Below are positions 8,224-16,833 of a stretch of 64,000 nt of DNA, piece after piece. This DNA is from Iningainema tapete BLCC-T55. Its GTDB lineage: Bacteria; Cyanobacteriota; Cyanobacteriia; Cyanobacteriales; Nostocaceae. The stretch covers positions 85,362 to 149,361 of the forward strand of contig NZ_JACXAE010000043.1 of NCBI RefSeq assembly GCF_014698965.1. Reading direction: 5' to 3'. The position numbers and the translations under genes were made by a program. The notes under the pieces were generated by a model. The model made no database searches. It saw only the letters and a program-made list of their open reading frames with translations, and was not told the origin of the DNA. Every line of letters starts with the position of its first letter. The first letter of the stretch is position 1.

Positions 8224-9564
8224 ATGAATACCTTTGATACCAAATCCGACCAGGAAGATCGATTGGATAATTCTGTACAATCCAACTCAAAATCTGCTCG
8301 TTCCAAAAAGCACTGGTTGTGGATGCTACTAGTGTTATTGCTAACGGGTGGTAGCATTACCTTGTGGCGTTGGTTCTCTCCTGGGCAACAGACGCCTAAG
8401 CCAGTTGCGGCGCAAACACCACCACCAAAGCCAATTGAAACTACAACATTGACCGCTGGTAGGGGTGTCCGGCGCATCCAATTGCTAGGTCAAGTGGAAA
8501 GCAGAGAACAAGCGACAATTCGCAGTCAAACTGCGGGTATTGTACAACAGATTTTGGTACAACCGGGCGATCGCGTCACCACAGGCACAACTATTGCCAT
8601 ATTAGACGATGCAGATCAAAAACTAGCCGTTGCACAAGCAAAGGCAAGATTAGCCCAAGAGCGCAGTAACCTAGCACGGTTAGAAGTTGGCACTCGCCGA
8701 GAAATCATCGCCCAGCGTCAAGCTACAGTACAATCTGCTATAGCCAGAGAGCAAGAAGCTGCCGATAACCTCAAGCGTACTAGTAACTTGGTTGCACAAG
8801 GTGCCCTTTCGCGAAGAGTGCTGGTGGAAGCCAGAGCAGCATTGGATGATGCCAGAGGCGATCGCTTGGCAGCAGAGGCACAATTAGCAGAGGCACAAGC
8901 CGGTCCCACCCGTGAAGAAATTGATGCCCAAAGAGCAAATGTTGCCGCTGCACTTTCAGCAGTAAATCAAGCTGAGCTTTCACTGCGTCGGACTCGCATT
9001 CGCGCATTATCTGATGGAGTCGTGCAAGTTCGACAAGTCAGTCCTGGTGATTACGTACAAACAGCTAATCCGGTTGTCACTACAATTAGTGGCAATAACC
9101 TCGACATTTTTCTTGAACTACCAGAAAACCTCAGTGGTAGAATTCAACCGGGACAATCAGTAGCATTGACGGCTCGCGCTCTGCCTCAGTGGAATGGACG
9201 TGCTACGATTACAGGTGTAGTTCCGGCAGCAGAAGCTACATCAAGACGACAAAGGGTACGGGTAAGGCTGGACAACCCACCCCAAGGCTTACTTCCAGGA
9301 ATGGCAATTACAGGCAATTTAGAGATAGCCGCGAATACACAGAGCTTTGTAGTCTCCCGTGATACTTTAACTCAAAGACAAAATCAGTGGCTCATATTTA
9401 CCGTAGCTAATGGCAAAGTCCAGCAACAAAAGGTAGAACTAGTAGCTGATATGGGAGAAAAAGTCGCAATTTACAATCCACAGTTACGAGCAGGTCAATC
9501 GATTGTGTTGCGCGGTGGAGACGGCTTGACTAATGGCGCATCTGTAAAAGTAGTTAATCGGTAA
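8224..9564 (+). CDS. RND efflux periplasmic adaptor (membrane fusion protein, HlyD/AcrA type)
   Basis: The 446-residue protein has a charged cytoplasmic N-terminus, one membrane segment at about residues 36-55 and a Pro-rich linker. A split lipoyl/barrel-sandwich domain flanks a long alpha-helical hairpin of Ala/Gln/Glu-rich coiled coil at about residues 135-255, with beta-barrel and membrane-proximal domains after it. Such adaptors bridge an inner-membrane RND pump to an outer-membrane channel. No TolC-like gene is present in the window. The RND gene begins 7 bp downstream. Control is probably by the TetR repressor through the promoter operator. Confidence 0.9.
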   Translation: MNTFDTKSDQEDRLDNSVQSNSKSARSKKHWLWMLLVLLLTGGSITLWRWFSPGQQTPKPVAAQTPPPKPIETTTLTAGRGVRRIQLLGQVESREQATIRSQTAGIVQQILVQPGDRVTTGTTIAILDDADQKLAVAQAKARLAQERSNLARLEVGTRREIIAQRQATVQSAIAREQEAADNLKRTSNLVAQGALSRRVLVEARAALDDARGDRLAAEAQLAEAQAGPTREEIDAQRANVAAALSAVNQAELSLRRTRIRALSDGVVQVRQVSPGDYVQTANPVVTTISGNNLDIFLELPENLSGRIQPGQSVALTARALPQWNGRATITGVVPAAEATSRRQRVRVRLDNPPQGLLPGMAITGNLEIAANTQSFVVSRDTLTQRQNQWLIFTVANGKVQQQKVELVADMGEKVAIYNPQLRAGQSIVLRGGDGLTNGASVKVVNR

Positions 9565-9571
9565 TCAAACA

Positions 9572-12500
9572 ATGAGTCTGATCAAAACGGCTGTTCGTTG
9601 GCGACACGGTACCTTTGTTTTGTTTTGCCTGTTGGCATTATTTGGCGTAATGTCACTATTGAGACTGCCCTTAGAACTGCAACCAGGAGGCGATCGCCCC
9701 GAAATTACCATTACCACAACATACCCAGGCGCAGGTCCAACAGAAGTAGAAGATTTAATTACGCGCCCGATTGAAGAGCAAATGGAAGAAGTCTTAGGGG
9801 TGCAAGAAATCAGCAGTACTTCTCGTGCTGGTAGAAGTGCTATTACCCTAGAATTCAATTGGGACAGCGATGTCAACGAGCGTTTGGTAGACGTACTCAA
9901 TCGACTCCAGCAGGTGGAAGATTTGCCGGAAGAAGCGCAGGAATCTTCTGTGGAACTAGTAGGCGGCAATAGTTCCCCCATGATGTGGGTTGTTCTGACG
10001 CCAAAACCAGGCTTCCAAAGTAACCCCGATCACTACCGTGATTTGGTTGAAGAGGTTATTTTGCCCAGATTCCGCCGAGTGGAAGGAGTAGGGCAATTTA
10101 CTGTTCCAGGGGGAAGGGAACGGGAAGTAGAAGTACGAGTCGATCCCAAAGCTCTCTCAGATCGCAACCTGACAATTGGTGATGTAGTGCGGGTGTTGAG
10201 AGAAAACAATCGCGACATCCGAGGTGGTCCATTAGAATTGGGTAGAAGAGAGTATCGCGTGCGCACTATCAGTCGAGCGCAGAATGTAGAACAAATCCAG
10301 GGATTTGTCTTGCGTCGAGATCAAGCGGGTACAGTTTACTTGCGCGATGTCGCTCAGGTGCAGATGGGGCGTAAACCTCAAGATAGTTCCCTTGTATTTA
10401 ATGATGTACCGACAGTTGCCGTTGGTGTGATTCGCCAAATTGGAGCGAATGTCCCGGAAGTTGCGAAGGGATTGCGGGCAGCAGTTGCCGAACTAGAGCA
10501 ACAGTTTGACCGTGCGGGGGAAGGAATTCGCTTTGTTTATAACTATGATGAAAGTAACTACATTAACCAATCTATAGAGTTGGTGCAAGGTAACTTAGTT
10601 AGTGGTGCTCTGTTAGCAACCGCAGTGTTGGTGCTGTTTCTTGGCTCGATGCGGACAGTGGCAGTAGTTGCCATCACCATCCCCACCACTTTAATCATGG
10701 TATTTATTGTCATGGCGTTCTTCGGCAGAACGCTGAATATCATCAGTCTTGCAGGGCTGGCGTTTGCTGTGGGCATGGTAGTAGATAACGCTATCGTGGT
10801 AATTGAGAATGTTTTTACCCATTTACAGCAGGGTAAGAATCCGGTAAAAGCGGCGATTGAAGGTACTGAAGAAGTTTGGGGAGCTATGCTGGGTTCAACT
10901 TTGACTAACGTGGTGGTGTTTGTGCCACTGGTGTTAGTGCAAGGTGAGGCGGGACAGTTATTTGCTGATATGGCGATCGCTCTATCCTCTTCCTCGTTGT
11001 TTTCTTTGTTTGCTGCCATAACTTTAGTGCCGATGCTATCTGGGTTGTTCCTCAAGCAAGAAGAAGCAACGCAAATGCTTTCTGGAGGTGAGTACCGGGG
11101 TGGCAATTGGTTGGAGCGTTCTGTTGCTAAAACTTCTCAAGTCTTTCGATTTTTTCAAGATAAACTAGAGACAACTTTAGCTAATACCGTGCGTTGGTCG
11201 TTAGGACGCAAGCGTTTTGGGCGCAGACTATTTATATTATCTATTCCTGTTGCTTTGTTAATTGTGAGCATTTTTCTGCTACCACCAGCAGATTATCTGC
11301 CGGAGGGAAATCGTAACTTAGTACTGTGGCGAGCGGAACCAATGCCAGGAACCAGCTTTAGCGAAGCAATTCGTCAGTCAGAACCAGTTCGGCAATTCTT
11401 GCGATCGCAACCAGAGATTGATCGAGTGATGTATGTTGATCGCCCTGGTGGATTACGAGGAATCGCTGCCATCCTCAAGTCAGAGTTTGCCACAACCAAT
11501 GGACTTTCGGAGATGATTGACAGGATGCGGCAACAAAGTAATAACTTTGCTGGTTACCGTTTTATGGTTCCCAATCGCGTTTCCATCTTTCGTGACCCTG
11601 GTAAAGAATTTGACATTGATATTGTTGGTGAAGACTTGCAGCAGTTGAGTACACTAGAGCGGCAAATCACCGAGAAACTGCGACAACTCCCTGGTGTGCG
11701 TAATGTGCGCTCAAATTTTGTCATGGGAGCAGCGGAACTGCAAGTGATTCCGAATCGAGAACGACTGACAGAGGCTGGTTTGTCAGAAGCAGAAGTGGGA
11801 ACAATGGTAGAAGCTGCTTTGGGTGGACGCATCGCTTCAGATTTCATTGATGGTAAAGAGGAACTGGATGTTTCCGTAGAACTACAAAATACTTTTGTGA
11901 AAACTCCAGAACAGTTACGCCAACTTCCTCTTTACACTAATCAAAGACAGCAGGTACAACTTGCTGATGTAGCTGAAGTACGTGAAACTACTGGTGCAGA
12001 TGTAATCAATCACGTTGATTTAGAGCGATCAATCACCTTGACAACTTCCTTAGCACCAGATGCTCCGCTTGGTAAACTGGTACAACAGACACAAAATGAG
12101 ATTTTGGCTCCACTACAGGCAAGTTTGCCTGCGGGGTATAGAATAGAACTTGCTGGAACTGCTGATCGCTTGGCAGAAACGGTGTTACAGTTGGCGACGG
12201 CATTTGCATTATCGATTTTCATTACCTACTTGTTGCTGATCGCTTTGTATCGCTCGTTTATTTACCCAATCGTGATTATGGCAACTGTGCCAATGGGTAT
12301 GAGTGGCGCATTGTTGAGCTTGGTAATTGCTAATCGGATTCCTGGTATGGTAGTTCCCTTGGATATGATTACAGCATTGGGATTTATCATTTTGACAGGT
12401 GTGGTAGTGAACAATGCTATTTTGCTAGTAGATCGGGCATTGCAACTCCAGCAAGAAGGACAGGAATACGATGCATCGTTGTATAATGCGACAGGCGATC

Positions 12501-12778
12501 GCCTACGTGCGATCTTCATGTCTGCTGGAACCAGCGTACTAGGGATGCTACCTTTGGCAGTAGTGCCGGGACAAGGTGCTGAACTTTACCAAGGATTAGG
12601 TATTGTCCTCACCGGCGGACTAGCATTCTCCACCTTGCTCACTCCCACAGTAGTTCCTGCCCTCATGGGTTTGTTACGTGACTTTTCTGGACGCAAACCA
12701 CCGAAACAAACTATACCTTTTGACAACGTTCAAGAATCTCACGTGAGTGACGAGTTGGTAAATTTATCTAGCAAGTGA
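9572..12778 (+). CDS. RND-family efflux transporter (AcrB/MexB-type inner-membrane pump)
   Basis: The 1068-residue protein has the usual RND length and twofold plan: TM1, a large periplasmic loop, TM2-6, TM7, a second large loop, then TM8-12. The first loop begins with PLELQPGGDRPEITITT, which is typical. The TM4 proton-relay motif GMVVDNAIVVIENV carries the conserved Asp. The hydrophobic blocks near residues 330-480 and 860-1030 fit TM2-6 and TM8-12. It is a proton-driven exporter of amphiphilic toxicants, paired with the adaptor immediately upstream. The substrate is not predictable; the shared operator suggests a link to aldehyde or aromatic stress. Confidence 0.92.
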   Translation: MSLIKTAVRWRHGTFVLFCLLALFGVMSLLRLPLELQPGGDRPEITITTTYPGAGPTEVEDLITRPIEEQMEEVLGVQEISSTSRAGRSAITLEFNWDSDVNERLVDVLNRLQQVEDLPEEAQESSVELVGGNSSPMMWVVLTPKPGFQSNPDHYRDLVEEVILPRFRRVEGVGQFTVPGGREREVEVRVDPKALSDRNLTIGDVVRVLRENNRDIRGGPLELGRREYRVRTISRAQNVEQIQGFVLRRDQAGTVYLRDVAQVQMGRKPQDSSLVFNDVPTVAVGVIRQIGANVPEVAKGLRAAVAELEQQFDRAGEGIRFVYNYDESNYINQSIELVQGNLVSGALLATAVLVLFLGSMRTVAVVAITIPTTLIMVFIVMAFFGRTLNIISLAGLAFAVGMVVDNAIVVIENVFTHLQQGKNPVKAAIEGTEEVWGAMLGSTLTNVVVFVPLVLVQGEAGQLFADMAIALSSSSLFSLFAAITLVPMLSGLFLKQEEATQMLSGGEYRGGNWLERSVAKTSQVFRFFQDKLETTLANTVRWSLGRKRFGRRLFILSIPVALLIVSIFLLPPADYLPEGNRNLVLWRAEPMPGTSFSEAIRQSEPVRQFLRSQPEIDRVMYVDRPGGLRGIAAILKSEFATTNGLSEMIDRMRQQSNNFAGYRFMVPNRVSIFRDPGKEFDIDIVGEDLQQLSTLERQITEKLRQLPGVRNVRSNFVMGAAELQVIPNRERLTEAGLSEAEVGTMVEAALGGRIASDFIDGKEELDVSVELQNTFVKTPEQLRQLPLYTNQRQQVQLADVAEVRETTGADVINHVDLERSITLTTSLAPDAPLGKLVQQTQNEILAPLQASLPAGYRIELAGTADRLAETVLQLATAFALSIFITYLLLIALYRSFIYPIVIMATVPMGMSGALLSLVIANRIPGMVVPLDMITALGFIILTGVVVNNAILLVDRALQLQQEGQEYDASLYNATGDRLRAIFMSAGTSVLGMLPLAVVPGQGAELYQGLGIVLTGGLAFSTLLTPTVVPALMGLLRDFSGRKPPKQTIPFDNVQESHVSDELVNLSSK

Positions 12779-12791
12779 TCTCGCTGCTACG

Positions 12792-12822
12792 CCTCGTTCC
12801 CTGATTCTGTAAGGGAACGAGG
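12792..12822. terminator. Hairpin between convergent genes
   Basis: CCTCGTTCCCT at 12792-12802 pairs perfectly with AGGGAACGAGG at 12812-12822 around a 9-base loop, 14 bp after the RND stop codon. There is no U-tract, so termination efficiency is uncertain. Confidence 0.5.
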
Positions 12823-12834
12823 GGCCTCCTGTAC

Positions 12835-12855
12835 AGACGCTCCGGCGGAGCGTCT
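12835..12855. repeat. Dispersed palindrome (GTAGAGACG family), copy 1
   Basis: AGACGCTCCG and CGGAGCGTCT form a perfect 10-bp inverted repeat with a 1-bp centre, followed by CTAC. It belongs with related palindromes at 35241, 46031, 55617 and 61287. Confidence 0.7.
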
Positions 12856-12871
12856 CTACGCCTGACGACTA

Positions 12872-13990
12872 CTATCTCGCATCCCAGAAATATTGTCCGA
12901 AGCCTGGGGTGAGATTGCTAGGAGATGGTTCAGCGTTGCGATCTTTGACCAAACTAAATCCATCTTTAGGTTGAAAATGCCATGCAAGTATCCCTACTCC
13001 TTTTTGTGGGGCAACCCGAAAGGCTGTTCCTGTAGTTTCACGATGATTGGTATCACCTTGACCGCGATCGCCTACTTCACCAATTAAGATCGCGTGTCCT
13101 TTGGCATGAACTCTATCAAGATAATCAGATAATTTGCTATCCATTCTCTGACCTTGATATCCCCACTGATCGTACATATGCAGACTGAAAACTATATTTG
13201 GGAATACTTTGCCATCGAACTGCTTTAACTCTTTACCGTGCGACAGGATAGCACTGTTTTGTTCGGGAATTGATTCTGTTCCCCAGATTCCCGCGTCTTG
13301 TCCGCACTGAGTACCATCGACAACAATGATATTGTTAGCCTTTGCATCTGTACGAATCGTCTTAATCAGTTGCTGATGAGTAGTTATCCATTCAGGCTCA
13401 ACTCTTCCTGGGGTGAATCCAGGTTCATTGAGAAGATTGAACCAGACATAAGGATTATTGTTGTAGCGTTTAGCTAAGGTGAACCAAAAATCTTTGAGAA
13501 GGTTAATATCGTTGCCTTTTGGGAATTCGCATGTCCAATCATGAGCCTCCAGCATCACCACAATTTTTCGTTTTGTGTAAGTATCAACAATTTTATCCAA
13601 AGCTGACAGCGCTTCCTGTCTATTGTTTTGCCAAGTTTTGGTGGAATAAGTTCTGCCTTCCCATACCTGTTCTTTCAAGCCTGCACTGGCACGGATAATG
13701 TTAAAATTCCAGACTTTTTCAACTTTATCCACATCTTGCAAAGTGCTCTGAGCTTCAGTATCCCATCCATAATAGTTCCACCCGACGAGATTAGCTCCAA
13801 GAGGTATAAAAGATTTTTGCTCAGGGTCGAAAATCTGAGTACCTTTGACACTAAATCCTGTAGTCTGTGCTTCTACCTTGTCAAAATGAAATCCTCCACT
13901 AACAGATAACAACAGAGTCAAGAAAAAGGTTAACAGGAAAAAGATTCGAGAAGAACGCTTAAAGGGTTTGAGGTTTGTGTTGATAGTCAT
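12872..13990 (-). CDS. Secreted glycoside hydrolase family 5 protein (cellulase/mannanase-like)
   Basis: The 372-residue protein has a signal peptide: basic start, then a hydrophobic core to about residue 31, with likely cleavage near VEAQ-T. A TIM-barrel GH5 domain follows. The acid/base glutamate is E189 in FNLLNEPG and the nucleophile is E305 in ILIGEVGD; the conserved His and Tyr region is SLHMYDQWG near 270. The barrel would cut beta-1,4-linked glucans or mannans outside the cell. A role in cell-wall or exopolysaccharide turnover is an inference. It converges on the RND gene, with two hairpins between them. Confidence 0.85.
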   Translation of the reverse strand: MTINTNLKPFKRSSRIFFLLTFFLTLLLSVSGGFHFDKVEAQTTGFSVKGTQIFDPEQKSFIPLGANLVGWNYYGWDTEAQSTLQDVDKVEKVWNFNIIRASAGLKEQVWEGRTYSTKTWQNNRQEALSALDKIVDTYTKRKIVVMLEAHDWTCEFPKGNDINLLKDFWFTLAKRYNNNPYVWFNLLNEPGFTPGRVEPEWITTHQQLIKTIRTDAKANNIIVVDGTQCGQDAGIWGTESIPEQNSAILSHGKELKQFDGKVFPNIVFSLHMYDQWGYQGQRMDSKLSDYLDRVHAKGHAILIGEVGDRGQGDTNHRETTGTAFRVAPQKGVGILAWHFQPKDGFSLVKDRNAEPSPSNLTPGFGQYFWDAR

Positions 13991-14159
13991 GCTGACAAAA
14001 CCAAAAAAGGGAACTTAACGTTGAAAAAATTACAGAATTAGCTAGGCAAAGATGCCTCAAAGAAAGTTGATTCAGTATCTAAATCAACACTCTTTGATAA
14101 CGGTTTAAAGTTAATACACCGCTGGTATCACACTCTGGTTGGGAAGAAAAAATCTTTCT

Positions 14160-14183
14160 AAGCACACTTGTGCTTAATTTTTG
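14160..14183 (+). terminator. Orphan terminator-like hairpin
   Basis: AAGCACA and TGTGCTT (14160-14175) form a perfect 7-bp stem with a 2-bp centre, followed by AATTTTTG. No plus-strand gene lies upstream, so a small transcript from the GH5 promoter region is possible but unproven. Confidence 0.3.
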
Positions 14184-14674
14184 TCTGTACGAGAAACGAA
14201 ATTAAAGTGTTAATCACGTACTAAAACAAACTTGTGTTGGAAGCACCGCGAAAAAGTGAGAGCAAACTTATAACGATACTTTAAGAACTTTTTACAAACT
14301 GTAGCATCGGTAAAAACACTCAAAAAAGTAGTTTTGCTCTCTTGATTATCAATACACGAATTTTACTGATAATAAAAGTAAAATGTGCCAAAATCGCATT
14401 GCTCCTCCTATGGGTGTGTTCAAAAAACAACTAATTTATTGATGACAGAGAAAACTTGAATTACGAATTTCCCTACCATTAGCTCTTTGAGGTTACCCTT
14501 GATAATGCAGGTAAATTACTTGAAAACTCATGTAATTTAGATGCATTTTGATACGCTTCTCTGAGCATACATATTATTTGTGCGAAAATCTACAATTAAA
14601 TAAAAATATTTTGCCTAAAATTAATAATCTAATTTCTTGAGGAAATGGTGATAAATTTTTCTGAACACCGACTT

Positions 14675-14707
14675 AGAACCCCGACTTCTTAGAGAAGTCG
14701 GGGTTCT
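14675..14707. repeat. Dispersed hairpin (CCCCGACTTCTT family), copy 1
   Basis: AGAACCCCGACTTCT and its exact reverse complement are separated by TAG. The 15-bp stem recurs in variant form at 34088-34120, 44860-44893 and 50732-50766. Confidence 0.7.
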
Positions 14708-14790
14708 AGTTGAATAAGAAATGTGAAAGCACGAGTTAATCTAGCTAATCTTTGCTTTAAAATAGAGATACCTGACAAGGTATAATTTCT

Positions 14791-16833
14791 ATGGCTAAAA
14801 ATATTTACGCCTTGCTGGTTGGTATTGACAAATATCATCCTAATTCAGGAGTTCCTTGCTTATACGGTTGTGTTAACGATATCAAAGCTATAGAAGCCTA
14901 TCTCCGCAAGCGCATTATTACAGGCTCAGAGTGGCAGCTAGTGGAATCTGATGTTCCTTGGCTACTAATTAATGAACACAGTACACGCAGGGCAATTATC
15001 AATGGCTTTCAGCAACACCTGTACAAAGCTGACAGCGAAGATATAGCATTATTTTACTTTGCAGGTCATGGTTCGCAAGAAGCTGCACCACAAGAGTTTT
15101 GTTCTGAAGAACCAGACCATTTAATTGAAAATTTAGTATGCTATGACAGCAGGACACAAAATGGTCTTCATCTAGCAGATAAGGAATTGGATTACTTAAT
15201 TTATCAGCTAGCAAAGAATAATCCACATATTCTCGTCATTCTCGACTGTTGTCACTCTGGTACAGGTACAAGAAATCCAGAAGTTGCAGTGCGTCAAGCT
15301 GTCGTTGATGGTAGAAGAAGGGATTTAAAGGACTTTATATTTTCTGAACAATGGGTTCGCGATCGCAATAGTGCAAACTACAAACCAGGAAGACACGTTA
15401 CCCTCGCCGCTTGTCGCTCCCATGAAACAGCTAAGGAATATACACCTGAAGATGGTGTGACTAGGGGCGTTTTTTCTTATTTTTTGATGCGCTCGCTACA
15501 TAACAGCAACAATATTATATCATATATAGACTTAATCAGCAATACTCGTGCATTAGTCAGTGGTAAAAAACAAGAACAATCGCCGCAAATTGAAGCCACC
15601 CACAGCGAAGACTTAAACCAAGCTTTCTTAGGTATGTATGATGCAGGCGATCGCTCGGCTTGCTTTCATCTCACTTACAATAGTAAAAAATATGATACTT
15701 GGGTAATTAACGCTGGAGCTTTACATGGTATTCCCATACCATCCAAAGGTGAAGAGATATTGTTAGCAATCTTCCCAGATAACACTAGAGAACAACTAAG
15801 CCAAGAAAATGAGATTTGTCAAGCCAAATTAACACAGGTACTACCAGAATTAAGCCTAGTTGAAATTATTAACGACAGTACTAATTTATCTAACGAACAA
15901 GCTTATTGTGCTGTTATTGCTAGCTTACCACTACCACAATTAAAAGCTTATTTTCAAGGTGACACTACAGGTGTAGAACTTGCTCGCCAAGCACTTTTAA
16001 CATCTGGGTATAACGAGCAACATTCATTATTTGTGAGGGAAGTCACGGAACGAAAAGATGTAAATTTCTATGTAGAAGCTAGTAATGGGCAGTACTGGAT
16101 TAAACAAGCTTCAAATCAAAGTCCATTAGTTGCACCAATCCCAGAAATACCAGATGGAGATGGCTACACATTTAAACGCGCACATCAAGTGATTCAACGA
16201 TTAGAACACATCGCTCGTTGGCAGAACATTATTGAATTAAAATCTCCACCTACAAGTAGAATTAAACAGAGTGATGTTGAGATGGAAGTAATCATCTGTT
16301 CAGGAGAAAAAGTGTTTTCCTCAAAATCAGCAACTTCAGAAATGCGAGGAGAATATACATATAATAATGGGAAGTGGAAAGGACCAATAATTCAAATTAT
16401 AGTCACAAATAAAAGTAGCAGAGACCTCTACTTTCAAATAGTAGAATTAGCAGGCGATTACGAAGTCTGTATTCCTCCTTTTTTTAGGGAAAGGAGTAGT
16501 TTGTTTTTACCAAACAAAACAAAACAAGGCGCAATAATTGAAAGCAAAAAAGTTACCTACGGAATTCCTAAAAACTATTTAGCCAAGGGCATTACTGAAT
16601 ACCAAGAAATATTTAAGTTAATTGTCAGTACCTCAGATTTTGATGCCAGCTTACTTACTCAAAAAGGACTTGATTCACAACCACCTACAACTCGTTATAC
16701 AGGAGGATTGACAGGTTCTCTCAATCGTTTGATGAACCAAGTATATACTCGTGAAGCTATTCACTCTGAAAGAAACGATCATTGGATGACTAAAGAAGTG
16801 TCACTTACCTTGGTGCGTAGACTTTATGGTTGA
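14791..16833 (+). CDS. Caspase-family protease (orthocaspase-like), stand-alone
   Basis: The 680-residue protein begins with a peptidase C14 fold at about residues 1-280. The catalytic dyad is visible: H93 in FYFAGHGSQE and C154 in ILDCCHSGTG. The remaining ~400 residues contain no motif I can name with confidence. A C-terminal beta-rich part (about 490-640) resembles the surface or wall-type domains often attached to cyanobacterial caspases. It has no signal peptide, so it is probably cytosolic. Its stop overlaps the next start by 8 bp (ATGGTTGA), so it is made together with the giant caspase-STAND protein. It may be the effector protease of that system. Confidence 0.85.
   Translation: MAKNIYALLVGIDKYHPNSGVPCLYGCVNDIKAIEAYLRKRIITGSEWQLVESDVPWLLINEHSTRRAIINGFQQHLYKADSEDIALFYFAGHGSQEAAPQEFCSEEPDHLIENLVCYDSRTQNGLHLADKELDYLIYQLAKNNPHILVILDCCHSGTGTRNPEVAVRQAVVDGRRRDLKDFIFSEQWVRDRNSANYKPGRHVTLAACRSHETAKEYTPEDGVTRGVFSYFLMRSLHNSNNIISYIDLISNTRALVSGKKQEQSPQIEATHSEDLNQAFLGMYDAGDRSACFHLTYNSKKYDTWVINAGALHGIPIPSKGEEILLAIFPDNTREQLSQENEICQAKLTQVLPELSLVEIINDSTNLSNEQAYCAVIASLPLPQLKAYFQGDTTGVELARQALLTSGYNEQHSLFVREVTERKDVNFYVEASNGQYWIKQASNQSPLVAPIPEIPDGDGYTFKRAHQVIQRLEHIARWQNIIELKSPPTSRIKQSDVEMEVIICSGEKVFSSKSATSEMRGEYTYNNGKWKGPIIQIIVTNKSSRDLYFQIVELAGDYEVCIPPFFRERSSLFLPNKTKQGAIIESKKVTYGIPKNYLAKGITEYQEIFKLIVSTSDFDASLLTQKGLDSQPPTTRYTGGLTGSLNRLMNQVYTREAIHSERNDHWMTKEVSLTLVRRLYG

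Larger units (their letters stand above)
13991..14790. other. 800-bp non-coding region
   Basis: This AT-rich stretch has no ORF of note. It contains a small perfect hairpin followed by T-rich sequence at 14160-14183 and a 15-bp perfect hairpin at 14675-14707. Just before the caspase gene a TATAAT box at 14781-14786 lies only 4 bp from the ATG at 14791. That mRNA could be leaderless unless transcription starts further upstream. Confidence 0.5.
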